A DNA stretch of 64,000 bases. It comes from Pyrinomonadaceae bacterium. GTDB lineage: Bacteria; Acidobacteriota; Blastocatellia; Pyrinomonadales; Pyrinomonadaceae. The notes under the pieces are model-generated. The model ran no database searches and was not told the origin of the DNA. It saw only the letters and a program-made list of their open reading frames with translations. The position numbers and the translations under genes are program-made. Shown here piece by piece: positions 46,532-57,727 of this stretch; within the stretch, counting starts at the first letter, position 1; every line of letters begins with the position of its first letter. Where the stretch lies: positions 62,001 to 126,000 of the forward strand of contig JANWYH010000004.1 in the NCBI GenBank assembly GCA_025054715.1. Direction: 5' to 3'.

Positions 46532-47368
46532 TCATTTTGAAATTGAAAAAGCTTCTGCGCTACAAACTTGATGTATCTGCTTAAGCTGATTGATAAGTTT
46601 TTCAAGCCTCGCTAGCGGTAGCTGATTGGGTCCGTCCGAAGGAGCCTTCTCAGGATTATCATGAACCTCCATGAAGACAGCATCCACACCACAAGCAACG
46701 CCGGCCCTTGCAAGATACTCTATAAACTCAGACTGCCCACCAGTCGCCCTTCCAAGTCCACCCGGCAACTGAAGCGAATGCGTAACATCAAAAACGACAG
46801 GAACATCAAAAGAACGCATAATTGGAAATGAACGAAAATCAACCACGAGATTGTTGTAACCAAAACTTACTCCTCTTTCCGTTAGCAAAATTTTCTCTGC
46901 CCCGACAGAACGCAACTTTTCAACTATGTTTCTAGCATCCCAAGGCGCAAGAAATTGACCTTTCTTCACATTAACGGGCTTGCCCGTCCTAGCCGACTCA
47001 ACAAGCAAATCCGTTTGACGGCATAAGAATGCAGGAATTTGAATCACATCAACAACTTCAGCTACCCTTTCAACCTGCCATGTCTCGTGAACATCAGTAG
47101 TAACGGCAATATTTAGCTCTTTCTTAATCTCAGTCAAAACTTCAAGACCAAAGTCCATTCCCTTACCGCGAAAACTAGTAATCGAACTTCTATTAGCCTT
47201 GTCAAATGAAGACTTATAAATGAACTTCACATCAGCACGTTCACAAATACTCTTAATCTGCTGCGCCATAAAAAACGCATGCTCAAAGCTCTCTATGACG
47301 CAAGGGCCAAGTATAAACGCTAGTTCGCCTTCACCAAAGCTTATGTCCTTAACTTTGAATCCTTTCAT
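46532..47368 (-). CDS. kdsA: 2-dehydro-3-deoxyphosphooctonate aldolase (Kdo8P synthase) KdsA
   Basis: Condenses PEP with arabinose 5-phosphate to make Kdo 8-phosphate for lipopolysaccharide. The N-terminal FILGPCVIESFEHA carries Cys at the place of the metal-binding Cys in Aquifex KdsA, so this is the metal-dependent class (E. coli has Asn there). Other signatures: YKSSFDKANRSS, KKGQFLAPWDARN, VFDVTHSLQLPGG. At 278 residues it is standard. It is the second gene after pyrG, with a 90-nt gap; pyrG-kdsA is a widespread gene order in Gram-negative bacteria. Confidence 0.96.
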   Translation of the reverse strand: MKGFKVKDISFGEGELAFILGPCVIESFEHAFFMAQQIKSICERADVKFIYKSSFDKANRSSITSFRGKGMDFGLEVLTEIKKELNIAVTTDVHETWQVERVAEVVDVIQIPAFLCRQTDLLVESARTGKPVNVKKGQFLAPWDARNIVEKLRSVGAEKILLTERGVSFGYNNLVVDFRSFPIMRSFDVPVVFDVTHSLQLPGGLGRATGGQSEFIEYLARAGVACGVDAVFMEVHDNPEKAPSDGPNQLPLARLEKLINQLKQIHQVCSAEAFSISK

Positions 47369-47458
47369 AGCCCAATCTTACCGTAAGACTATCCAATCCC
47401 CAAATCTTTATCGCTAGCACTTTACCGAAAATTCGGATTCTTATACCAAAAGCCAACA

Positions 47459-49156
<1,698 letters not shown>

Positions 49157-49255
49157 TCATTTTGAGAATATACCGACATCAATCTTCTCGTTTTCAAGTT
49201 GAAAAGCCAAAAAAAAAGATGTATCTTATCGTTAAATTCTCATAGGAGGAGCAAT

Positions 49256-49684
49256 ATGCTGAGAAAAATTTTAATAGGCGGAGAAGATTCTATATCCGTC
49301 ATAGGGAATTTAGGCTTAACACTTCTTAGAGTTTTTACGGGAATTGGACTCATATCTCATGGATACACGAAGCTTCCACCAAAAGAACAGTTTGTTCAGC
49401 TAGTTGAAAGTATAGGGTTTCCCGCTCCAAGCTTTTTCGCGTGGGCTGCTGGACTTTCAGAAACCGTCGGTGGAGCGCTATTAATTCTTGGATTTTTAAC
49501 AAGACCAGCAAGCTTTTTTGTAGCAGTAACGATGATAACTGCTTTGATAGGAGTTCATCTAAACGATCCATTCTCAAAACAAGAGCTAGCATTTCTTTAT
49601 TTGTTTATAGCACTATGCTTCCTCCTTCTGGGTTCTAATTCTTGGAGCGTCGATGGCTTCCTTCGCAGAAAAGAAAACCTATGA
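49256..49684 (+). CDS. DoxX family membrane protein
   Basis: Four-helix inner-membrane protein of the DoxX/DoxD group. Residues about 20-140 hold helices around LTLLRVFTGIGLISHGYTKL, FAWAAGLSETVGGALLILG, FVAVTMITALIGVHL and LAFLYLFIALCFLLLG. The family is linked to redox and thiosulfate metabolism but most members are untested. ATG 49256 is chosen because AGGAGG lies 6 nt before it. The stop overlaps the ATP-grasp gene by ATGA. Confidence 0.88.
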   Translation: MLRKILIGGEDSISVIGNLGLTLLRVFTGIGLISHGYTKLPPKEQFVQLVESIGFPAPSFFAWAAGLSETVGGALLILGFLTRPASFFVAVTMITALIGVHLNDPFSKQELAFLYLFIALCFLLLGSNSWSVDGFLRRKENL

Positions 49685-50889
49685 AAAATATTGTCTGCAT
49701 AGCGAGTGAATTCAAAGGAAATGAGTTCTTACAAGAGTGTCACTCGGCTGGCTGGAATGTAATTCTCGTAACTAGAAATGACATAATTAACTCACCTTGG
49801 GCATGGGAAAGCATCAGCGAAGTAAGAACGGTTGAAAAAACAGCAACTCAAGAAGACTACATAAGAACCATCACAAACATCTTCGGAAGCAAAAAGATTC
49901 ATAAAATTGTTGGCTTGGATGAATTTGATATTCTAACAGCGGCAAGAGCTAGAGAACATCTACAGTTAGAAGGTCTAACCAGTAGCTATGTCTTAAGATT
50001 TCGTGACAAATTAAAAATGAGAAACCTTGCACAGAAAACAGGCATCCCGTGCCCAGAATTTACCAGTGTTTTCAACCAAGATGAGATAAACGAATATCTT
50101 GAAAGGACTACTCCACCGTGGATAGTTAAGCCTAGAACAGAAGTATCCGCCTTTGGCATTCGCAAATGCGAAACGAAAGAGCAAGTATGGAAAGTTCTTA
50201 TGGATTTAGACCAAAGGAACGTTTGGCGAGACCACCCTTCACAATACTTAATTGAAAGATTCATAGAGGGCGAAGTTTTCCATGTTGACTCAGTTGTTCA
50301 CAACGGTAAGATCGTTGCTGTTGGTATAGGCAAATATGGGGCTCCACCTTACAGAATCTCTCACTACGGAGGCGTATTTACAACATCGACACTCGATTAC
50401 GAAAGCACTGAAAGACAAAAACTCGAAATTCTCAATGAAAGTTTACTAAAAAACTTTAGCTATCAACAAGGCGTCACTCATGCTGAGTTCTTAAAGTCTT
50501 ATGAAACAGGTGAATTTTACCTGCTTGAAGTTGCTTGTCGTGTTGGCGGTGCTTATATTGCAAACATGCACGAATACGCAAACGGCTTCAACCTATGGCG
50601 AGAATGGGCAAAGCTCGAAATTGAAACAGAAGAAAGAAAATACGAGCCACCCAATTTGCGTAAAGAATATGCAGGAATTTGCCTTGCACTAGCGAAGGTC
50701 GAATATCCCGATACCTCCGATTACAAAGACCCAGAAATAGTTTTTCGCATAGATAAACCAAATCACATAGGTTTTATCTTCCAAACAAAAGAAAAAGATA
50801 GACTAGAAAAATTACTCGAGACTTACACGAAAAGAATCACTAATGATTTTCTTGCAGTTGCCCCCGCAAAGGAACATTACGACGATTAA
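49681..50889 (+). CDS. ATP-grasp ligase of unknown substrate
   Basis: ATP-grasp fold enzyme of about 402 residues. The N-terminal preATP-grasp part begins KNIVCIASEFKGNEFL; the ATP-binding part contains PPWIVKPRTEVSAFGIRK, YLIERFIEGEVFHVDSVV, and the metal/ATP motif EFYLLEVACRVGGAYI (Glu and the RxGG loop). This layout resembles carnosine synthase-like and carbamoyl-phosphate-synthase-like ligases that join an acid to an amine or amino acid. Substrate unknown. Translationally coupled to DoxX; gyrA follows 69 nt later with its own promoter. Confidence 0.85.
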   Translation: MKNIVCIASEFKGNEFLQECHSAGWNVILVTRNDIINSPWAWESISEVRTVEKTATQEDYIRTITNIFGSKKIHKIVGLDEFDILTAARAREHLQLEGLTSSYVLRFRDKLKMRNLAQKTGIPCPEFTSVFNQDEINEYLERTTPPWIVKPRTEVSAFGIRKCETKEQVWKVLMDLDQRNVWRDHPSQYLIERFIEGEVFHVDSVVHNGKIVAVGIGKYGAPPYRISHYGGVFTTSTLDYESTERQKLEILNESLLKNFSYQQGVTHAEFLKSYETGEFYLLEVACRVGGAYIANMHEYANGFNLWREWAKLEIETEERKYEPPNLRKEYAGICLALAKVEYPDTSDYKDPEIVFRIDKPNHIGFIFQTKEKDRLEKLLETYTKRITNDFLAVAPAKEHYDD

Positions 50890-50898
50890 AAATCGAAT

Positions 50899-50927
50899 TT
50901 GTAAAACATCGCATTTGCCGATAAAAT
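50899..50927 (+). promoter_or_regulatory. Probable gyrA promoter
   Basis: TTGTAA (50899-50904), 17-nt spacer, TAAAAT (50922-50927), 31 nt before the gyrA ATG, which has AGAAAGG as Shine-Dalgarno. Sequence match only. Confidence 0.5.
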
Positions 50928-50958
50928 CTAAGTTTAAGAACTTTCAGAAAGGTTTCTC

Positions 50959-53505
50959 ATGGAGATAATAAGTTACAACCAGGTGAATATCGAAGACGAA
51001 ATGAAACGCTCGTATCTCGATTACGCCATGAGCGTAATCATTGGACGAGCCTTACCTGATGTGAGAGATGGATTAAAGCCTGTTCACAGACGCGTTCTCT
51101 GGGCTATGCACGAGCTAGGCAATACACATAATAAACCTTACAAAAAATCAGCTCGCGTCGTCGGTGAATGTCTCGGTAAATACCATCCTCACGGAGACAT
51201 GGCAGTTTACGAAACGATAGTCCGAATGGCACAAGATTTCTCAATGCGTTATCCGCTAATTGATGGACAAGGCAACTTTGGCAGTATTGATGGTGATGCG
51301 GCGGCTGCTCAAAGATACACAGAAGTCAGAATGTCCCGCATAGCAGAAGAACTACTAGCAGACATCGAAAAAGAAACAGTTGATTTTCAACCAAATTACG
51401 ATAATTCACTATTAGAACCTAAGGTCTTGCCGGCACGCTTCCCAAATCTTCTAGTAAACGGCTCGGAAGGTATCGCTGTAGGAATGGCTACCAAAATTCC
51501 TCCTCACAATCTTTCAGAGATTATTGATGCAACAATCGAACTAATTAAAAATCCGAATATTACAATTGACGAACTCATTAAATACATTCCAGGACCTGAT
51601 TTTCCTACAGGTGGATTCATCTACGGTCGCGAAGAAATATACAAGGCCTACCGTGAAGGTCGTGGCGTGATACAGCTTCGAGCTCGTGCTGCTATCGACC
51701 GCATCGGGCGAGGAAGTAGCGAAAGAGACGCTATCGTAATAACGGAGATTCCATATCAAGTGAATAAGGCTAAACTCATTGAAAAAATTGCAGAACTAGT
51801 GCAAGAGCGAAAATTAGAAGACATTGCTGAGATACGAGATGAATCAAATCGTGAAGGAATGAGAATTGTTCTAGAACTTAAAAGATCGGCTGTGCCGCAA
51901 GTGATTCTAAATAAGCTATACAAATTAACTCCTATGCAATCAAGCTTCGGAATAATTAACCTCGCACTGGTAAATGGGCAGCCGAAAATTTTAAACTTAA
52001 AGCAACTTTTAGAGGCTTTCGTTAATTTCAGGCGTGAAGTCGTAAAAAGAAGAACAGAATACGAGCTCAAGAAAGCGCGTGCAAGAGCACATATTCTTGA
52101 AGGTTTAAACAAAGCGATTGATGCACTCGATTACATAATCCCTCTCATAAGAAACTCCCGATCGACGGAGGAAGCTAAAAATTGGTTAACAGCTGATTTT
52201 TCAACACTTTATGAGGTTAGAAACTGGCGTGGCATCCCGCAAAACAAAACGCTTGCAGGTTTTTTGAGAGAATTACAAAAGAAGATATCCGAACTAGGTT
52301 TCTCCGAAGCTCAAGCACAGGCAATTCTGGATTTGCAACTTAGAAGGCTGTCTCAACTTGAGCGTCAGAAAATAATCGATGAGTTAGAAGGACTTCTTAA
52401 ACAAATATCCGAATATGAAGCAATCCTATCAAGTGAAAAACTGCTCAGACAAGTCATCATCAAAGAATTACAGGAGGTAAAGAAACAATTTGGTGATACC
52501 AGAAGAACTCAGATAGTTGATGCCGGCGTTGAAATTAAAATTGAAGACCTGATACCGGATGAAAACGTTGTCATAACGGTTACCAAAATGGGCTACGTGA
52601 AACGCACGCCCGTTTCATCCTACTCAAGACAAGCCAGAGGAGGAAAGGGTCGCTTCGGAGCAAAAGCGAAAAATGATGATTTCGTTGAGCATCTTTTCAT
52701 AGCATCAACACACGCTTACCTGATGATTTTTACTGACGATGGGCAGGTTTACAAAATCAAAGTTCACGAAATCCCCGAAGCTGAACCTTCAGCAAGAGGA
52801 AAAGCTATTGTAAATCTAGTGGCTATTCCTTCCGACAGAAAAGTCGTTTCTGTAGTCGCGGTGCGCGATTTTCCTGAAGATAAATACCTTACTTTCGTCA
52901 CAAAACAAGGTATCATAAAAAAGACCTCTCTTTCCGAATATCAGAACATCCGTTCAACAGGGATAAATGCCATAAACATTGACGAAGGAGATGAACTAAT
53001 AAAAGTCATTGAAACTGACGGCAAAAAGCAGATTTTTATAGCAACGAAAGACGGAATGGCTGTTAGATTTAACGAAGATGAGGTAAGACCAATGGGACGT
53101 TCGGCAAGAGGCGTCCGTGGCATATCTTTGCGCGAAGGAGACTTTGTAGTTTCAGCCTGTGCTTTATCTACGGAGGGAGAAGAGAAAATTTTATCAATTT
53201 CAGAAAAGGGCTATGGCAAACAAACTCATGTTGAAAACTATCGCCTAACAAAACGAGGTGCTTATGGCGTGATAAACATGAAAACCACAGAAAAAACAGG
53301 AAAGGTTGTAGCTGCTTTTCCCGTTGACGAAAACTCTGAGGTGATGATAATCACAAAACAAGGCAAATTAGTCAGGCTCGGAGTTGACAAAATTCGTGAA
53401 ACAGGGCGTAGCGCACAGGGCGTAACTCTCATTCGCACCGATGATGATGATGTAGTAACCAGTGCCTCCGTTCTCAAAGAAGAAGAAGAAGAAGAAGAAG
53501 AATAA
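50959..53505 (+). CDS. gyrA: DNA gyrase subunit A
   Basis: Breakage-reunion subunit of gyrase, introducing negative supercoils with GyrB. The catalytic Tyr is Tyr120 (AAQRYTE, 51316-51318). Residues 1-500 are the winged-helix/tower core; the C-terminal beta-pinwheel has a GyrA-box variant QARGGKG at 52630-52650 (canonical QRRGGKG), which supports gyrase rather than topo IV. In the quinolone pocket [13 protein letters not shown], the residues matching E. coli Ser83 and Asp87 are Met81 and Glu85. The protein ends in eight glutamates encoded by a GAA repeat. Length 848 is normal. Confidence 0.96.
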   Translation: MEIISYNQVNIEDEMKRSYLDYAMSVIIGRALPDVRDGLKPVHRRVLWAMHELGNTHNKPYKKSARVVGECLGKYHPHGDMAVYETIVRMAQDFSMRYPLIDGQGNFGSIDGDAAAAQRYTEVRMSRIAEELLADIEKETVDFQPNYDNSLLEPKVLPARFPNLLVNGSEGIAVGMATKIPPHNLSEIIDATIELIKNPNITIDELIKYIPGPDFPTGGFIYGREEIYKAYREGRGVIQLRARAAIDRIGRGSSERDAIVITEIPYQVNKAKLIEKIAELVQERKLEDIAEIRDESNREGMRIVLELKRSAVPQVILNKLYKLTPMQSSFGIINLALVNGQPKILNLKQLLEAFVNFRREVVKRRTEYELKKARARAHILEGLNKAIDALDYIIPLIRNSRSTEEAKNWLTADFSTLYEVRNWRGIPQNKTLAGFLRELQKKISELGFSEAQAQAILDLQLRRLSQLERQKIIDELEGLLKQISEYEAILSSEKLLRQVIIKELQEVKKQFGDTRRTQIVDAGVEIKIEDLIPDENVVITVTKMGYVKRTPVSSYSRQARGGKGRFGAKAKNDDFVEHLFIASTHAYLMIFTDDGQVYKIKVHEIPEAEPSARGKAIVNLVAIPSDRKVVSVVAVRDFPEDKYLTFVTKQGIIKKTSLSEYQNIRSTGINAINIDEGDELIKVIETDGKKQIFIATKDGMAVRFNEDEVRPMGRSARGVRGISLREGDFVVSACALSTEGEEKILSISEKGYGKQTHVENYRLTKRGAYGVINMKTTEKTGKVVAAFPVDENSEVMIITKQGKLVRLGVDKIRETGRSAQGVTLIRTDDDDVVTSASVLKEEEEEEEE
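53479..53502 (+). repeat. (GAA)8 microsatellite at the end of gyrA
   Basis: Eight consecutive GAA codons giving a Glu8 tail directly before the TAA stop. Acidic GyrA tails are known in other bacteria and modulate supercoiling in E. coli. The pure repeat could vary in number by slippage. Confidence 0.9.
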
Positions 53506-53507
53506 TT

Positions 53508-53966
53508 TTAACCTGACTGTTCGGAAGAAAGTATTTGCTCAACTTCTTTCTCTTCTCTTACTCTTGGATCGGTAGTTTCTATCTTAGATTTTTCTTTGAT
53601 ATATAAGGGAGGGCGCGCAAATGGATCAATTTCAGGTAGCCCATCCTTTTCGAGTCTATCAGTAATTATCATAGCTAAAAGTTTCTGCTCAAAATCTGTT
53701 ATGTCTAGAAACTTCGCTCCTATACCTTTGCCAGGAAACTTGTATAAAGCACGCGCCTTAAGTGGAAGAAAATTCCCCCTTGGTAAGGGAATCTCCAAAC
53801 GAAATTCATCACCAACGAAAATGTCGTCACTCCAACCGACTAAGCATCCACCTAGACTTATCTGGTGAATTAAAATTGGAATTTTTTCTCCTCTTTCGCT
53901 CCTGCGAATTGCCGGTATATCGAGCGAAAATCTTAAATATCGCCTTTGCGGAACCTCAGCAGACAT
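53508..53966 (-). CDS. PilZ domain protein
   Basis: Probable c-di-GMP receptor. The first binding motif is RRYLRF (RxxxR type) at residues 8-13, and the second ISLGGCLVG fits the [D/N]xSxxG pattern only in part, with Gln before Ile. Later segments EFRLEIPLPRG and GIGAKFLDI complete the PilZ barrel. A charged C-terminal tail of about 45 residues follows. ATG 53966 is chosen; an in-frame TTG lies 60 nt upstream. It is the last gene after PBP1A on the same strand, about 60 nt downstream, so it may be cotranscribed with the elongasome genes. Confidence 0.85.
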   Translation of the reverse strand: MSAEVPQRRYLRFSLDIPAIRRSERGEKIPILIHQISLGGCLVGWSDDIFVGDEFRLEIPLPRGNFLPLKARALYKFPGKGIGAKFLDITDFEQKLLAMIITDRLEKDGLPEIDPFARPPLYIKEKSKIETTDPRVREEKEVEQILSSEQSG

Positions 53967-54026
53967 TGTTAAATCCCAAACGGAGAAACTTAAGCCTATT
54001 TTACAGATTTTAGTTTCAGAAAACAA

Positions 54027-56585
54027 TCAATAATTATCGTTCCCGCGTTTATCTTTCTTTTCTTGCCTTTCTGGCTCGTTTTTCTTTACTGGCGGTGGTT
54101 CTGTAACCAAAGGTTTATCAATAGGCTTTAGAAGCTCAGGTTTAGTTTTCTCCTCGGTTTGCTGTTTCTTCTGCTCCTCTGTGTTTTGCGTTGGAGTGGA
54201 ATCTTGAGCATCAATTTGTTCTTGCAAAACTTCACCTGTCTTTGTCATTTTCTCGTCAAGTCCTAATTTTGCCGCTTCTTCTTGAGCTTTCTCAAGTCTT
54301 TCCAAAGCTTCGCGTTTACGAAGCTCAACTATTGCACGTATCTCCACTGGCATTGGTGGTGGCTTCGGAAAGCTTTCCTTTTCTTTATCCTTCATAAAAG
54401 GAATCATAAATGCGTTGAAGAATGGCACAGCTGCAACTCCACCCGTCATTCCCTTACCAAGAGAGGTTTTTCTTTGAGGATTTCCCATCCAAACGCCTGT
54501 AACATAGGTTGGAGTAAAACCTATAAACCATACGTCTGTATGATTATTAACTGTCCCAGTTTTACCTGCTAAGGGATGCCCGCCTGCACTCGCATTAGAA
54601 GCAGTTCCGCCAGGTCTTACAACATCTTGCATCATGTCAACCATTGTTAAGGCAACGTATTCACTTGTAACTCGCGAAGTTGTTTGTTGCCATTCCTCAA
54701 GCACTTTTCCATCTCTATCTAATACTTTTCTAATCAGATGCGGTTCTACTCTAACGCCCCTATTTGGGAATGCTGAATAAGCCGAAACCATCTCTATAAG
54801 CGGGACTTCCGTCGCCCCAAGAGCTGACGGAAGATACGGAGCCATCGGATTGGTTATACCGAAACGACGAACCATCTGAGCAACAGTTTGAATACCAACC
54901 TGATCCATCAGATGAACAGCCGCAATGTTATAAGATTTTGCCAATGCAACTCTCATCGGAACGTTCGGGTGACTTAATGAACCGTCGTAGTTTCTGGGCT
55001 GCCAACCACCACGCTTAATTGGCGCACCGCTGACGAGCATGTCAGGTGTCATTCCCCATTCAAGCGCTGCAGCATATACAAAGGGCTTAAATGCTGAACC
55101 AGTTTGCCTCATCCCTTGAGTTGCATTGTTAAATTTGTTAGTAGCAAAATCATAACCTCCAACCATTGCAACGATTTCGCCTGTCTTCGCATTAAGACAA
55201 ATCAAAGCGGCTTGCACCTCGGGAACTTGCGAAAGTTCGACTTTAAGTTTTTGATTCTCTTTATCAACAGCCTTTATCTCAAATTCAGCCAAATAGCCGG
55301 GCTTTAACTCATCTTTTGGCTTTCTCCGACTACGCCCCATGTCTTTTTCCGTAACCACTGCAGTATATTTGCCAAATCGGATTAAAGCCTCGTCACGTTG
55401 TGCATCAACCGACATGACTAAACCTTTAATAAATTCTCCCTCTTCATAATCATTCCCATACCAATCAGGATGCTTATATGCCTCTAATCTTCTTTGAATT
55501 TCTCTAGCGTCAGTTATTGGACTATTATTTTCATCAACCAAAATGTTCTGATAATCAGAGCGCCACGGTCTTGAGCGATCGTATCTTCTCAATCCCTCTC
55601 TTATTGCCTTTGTAGCAAGTTTTTGAGCTTCAACGTTTATAGTAGAGTAAACCTTAAGTCCACCTTGAGCGACTCTTGTGGTGTATTTCTCTTCCAGATA
55701 TTTGCGTATTTCTTCCATCGGATAATCCCATGCTGTGGACTTCGGCATATCCCGATAATAAGCCGTATCTGCTAATTTTATAGGTTTTGCCTTTGCTGCT
55801 TCTATGGCCTCGGCTGGATATTTCTCAGGAAAATACTTTCCCATCTGATCAAGAACGATGTTACGCCTTTCTAAGGCTTTTTTCATGTTTCTTGTAGGAG
55901 AATACTCAGGTGACTTAGGAATCGCGGCAAGTAATGCAGCTTCCTCCAAAGTTACATCCTTCAGAGGCTTACCGAAATAGGTTCTGGCACCAGCTTCAAA
56001 CCCGTAAGAACCAGCCCCAAGAAAAACGTAATTTATATACATTTCCAAAATCTGCCGCTTTGTATAAAAACGCTCTATCTGAAGTGCCATTAGCCATTCA
56101 GTAACTTTTCTGGAAATGGTTTGTTCGCGAGAAAGAAACAGATTCTTTGCAAGCTGCTGTGTAATCGTGGATGCACCTTCGACTCTTCCTGTGGTTATGT
56201 TTTTTATAGCTGCACCGACAATTCTGTAGGGATCAATTCCTATGTGGTCGTAAAACCTAATGTCCTCAATGGCAAGCAAAGCATCTTCGACTACTGGTGG
56301 AATATCCTTTTCTTTTATCGGAATTCTTTTTTCAAGCGCAAATTCTGCGAGAACGGTTTCACCATCATCAGCATAAACAACCGTAACTTCCGGCGGGCGA
56401 TACGTCGCAAGAGCAGAAACTTCGACAACTATGTTTGAGTTATTCATCTGATAAGCAATAAAAATTCCTGTTAACAAACCAGCCGATAAAACCAGTGTCA
56501 AAGCACAAAAGAATTTTGTTAGCCCACTTAATTTTTTATCGCCACTGAAAGCTTCTATTTCTTTAAGTTTTTCGTTCGACCCCAT
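54027..56585 (-). CDS. mrcA: Class A penicillin-binding protein 1A
   Basis: Bifunctional peptidoglycan synthase. A short cytoplasmic part, one membrane helix (FFCALTLVLSAGLLTGIFIAY, residues 24-45), a GT51 glycosyltransferase with EDIRFYDHIGID and GASTITQQLAKNLFLS, an OB-like linker, and a transpeptidase with SxxK in GSAFKPF, SxN in KSYNIAAV and KTG in AGKTGTVNN. The C-terminal 110 residues are a low-complexity Glu/Lys/Pro/Gln tail. ATG 56585 is chosen; an in-frame TTG at 56606 overlaps the rodA stop. It joins the mre-mrd operon directly after rodA. Confidence 0.94.
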   Translation of the reverse strand: MGSNEKLKEIEAFSGDKKLSGLTKFFCALTLVLSAGLLTGIFIAYQMNNSNIVVEVSALATYRPPEVTVVYADDGETVLAEFALEKRIPIKEKDIPPVVEDALLAIEDIRFYDHIGIDPYRIVGAAIKNITTGRVEGASTITQQLAKNLFLSREQTISRKVTEWLMALQIERFYTKRQILEMYINYVFLGAGSYGFEAGARTYFGKPLKDVTLEEAALLAAIPKSPEYSPTRNMKKALERRNIVLDQMGKYFPEKYPAEAIEAAKAKPIKLADTAYYRDMPKSTAWDYPMEEIRKYLEEKYTTRVAQGGLKVYSTINVEAQKLATKAIREGLRRYDRSRPWRSDYQNILVDENNSPITDAREIQRRLEAYKHPDWYGNDYEEGEFIKGLVMSVDAQRDEALIRFGKYTAVVTEKDMGRSRRKPKDELKPGYLAEFEIKAVDKENQKLKVELSQVPEVQAALICLNAKTGEIVAMVGGYDFATNKFNNATQGMRQTGSAFKPFVYAAALEWGMTPDMLVSGAPIKRGGWQPRNYDGSLSHPNVPMRVALAKSYNIAAVHLMDQVGIQTVAQMVRRFGITNPMAPYLPSALGATEVPLIEMVSAYSAFPNRGVRVEPHLIRKVLDRDGKVLEEWQQTTSRVTSEYVALTMVDMMQDVVRPGGTASNASAGGHPLAGKTGTVNNHTDVWFIGFTPTYVTGVWMGNPQRKTSLGKGMTGGVAAVPFFNAFMIPFMKDKEKESFPKPPPMPVEIRAIVELRKREALERLEKAQEEAAKLGLDEKMTKTGEVLQEQIDAQDSTPTQNTEEQKKQQTEEKTKPELLKPIDKPLVTEPPPVKKNEPERQEKKDKRGNDNY

Positions 56586-56602
56586 AATGCTCTGACCCTT
56601 TG

Positions 56603-57727
56603 TCAATAGTTTACAAACCTTCTCATTCTAACACTTAAGACGAACCCTATTGCTATAAAAGTTGAAAGTATCGAAGAAAGTCCTGCACTCATAAGTGGTA
56701 GCGGAACTCCAATAACAGGCACCATTCCCATGGTCATCCCGACATTTATAAATATCTGAAAAGTAAGACCACCTACAAACGCCATTATGAAAAGCATACT
56801 CGCCCTGTCGGGAGCATATCTTGCGCCCATTATCAGTCTCGAGATCAAAAGCGCGTAGGCTAAAAGTAACGATACACAACCTACAAATCCTGTGTTTTCT
56901 GCAGTTACAGCAAATATAAAATCTGTATGTGGCTCTGGTAAAAACTTCAAAGCACTTTGTGACCTTTCCGTATCCCCTTTGATGCCAGTTATCCCACCTT
57001 GACCTATTGTAATCATTGATTGCAAAGTATGATAACCGTATCCCCTCGGATCAGCACTTTCCGGGTCTAAAATTACATTTATTCTTTCAACCTGATATTG
57101 CTTAATTTTGCCAGTCTTCACCCCGATATAAAACCCCAAAGGCAAAAGAATCAAGCAAGCAGCAATTGACAAGATTACATATCTTATCTTTATGGAGGAC
57201 AAAAAAAGCACGACTGCAAGAAGCGGCATATAAGTCAAGGCTTGCCCCGCATCAGGCTCAAGCAAAATCAATCCTACGGGTAAAGCGATAATAGCTACAC
57301 CAACCAAGGTTTCTTTGATAGTTAAAGGGCTGAACTTATTTCTCTCGTTAAAGTATTTAGCAAACATCAGCAATACTGGTATCTTGACGAATTCAGAAGG
57401 CTGAAACTGTCCAACTAAAGGCAGTTTAAGCCAAGCCTGTTGTCCTTTGACCTTCACCCCTAAAGGTGTAAGAACTAGTATCAGCAAGATGATTCCTATA
57501 ACGTAAAAAACGGGAGCATAATAAACCAAAACCCGATAATCAATAAAAGCAACCAAAATTGCGAGAAAAAGTGCTAAAATCAAACCTATTATCTGCTTTT
57601 GCCAATAAATTTCTGTAGGCTGAGCGTTATAAATTTGCCAGATACCAAAACAAACAATAGAAACTGCTAGTGTAAGCAAAAGCCAATCAAATTCCCTAAA
57701 ATTCCTCTTTTCTACTATTGCCATCAT
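56603..57727 (-). CDS. rodA: Peptidoglycan polymerase RodA
   Basis: SEDS-family glycosyltransferase that polymerises lipid II for cell elongation, with PBP2. About ten membrane helices; signature loops LLEPDAGQALTYMPL (with the catalytic Asp) and the C-terminal PLPLMSAGLSSIL. Length 374 is standard. The ATG overlaps the mrdA stop (ATGA), so translation is coupled to PBP2, its partner. Confidence 0.95.
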   Translation of the reverse strand: MMAIVEKRNFREFDWLLLTLAVSIVCFGIWQIYNAQPTEIYWQKQIIGLILALFLAILVAFIDYRVLVYYAPVFYVIGIILLILVLTPLGVKVKGQQAWLKLPLVGQFQPSEFVKIPVLLMFAKYFNERNKFSPLTIKETLVGVAIIALPVGLILLEPDAGQALTYMPLLAVVLFLSSIKIRYVILSIAACLILLPLGFYIGVKTGKIKQYQVERINVILDPESADPRGYGYHTLQSMITIGQGGITGIKGDTERSQSALKFLPEPHTDFIFAVTAENTGFVGCVSLLLAYALLISRLIMGARYAPDRASMLFIMAFVGGLTFQIFINVGMTMGMVPVIGVPLPLMSAGLSSILSTFIAIGFVLSVRMRRFVNY

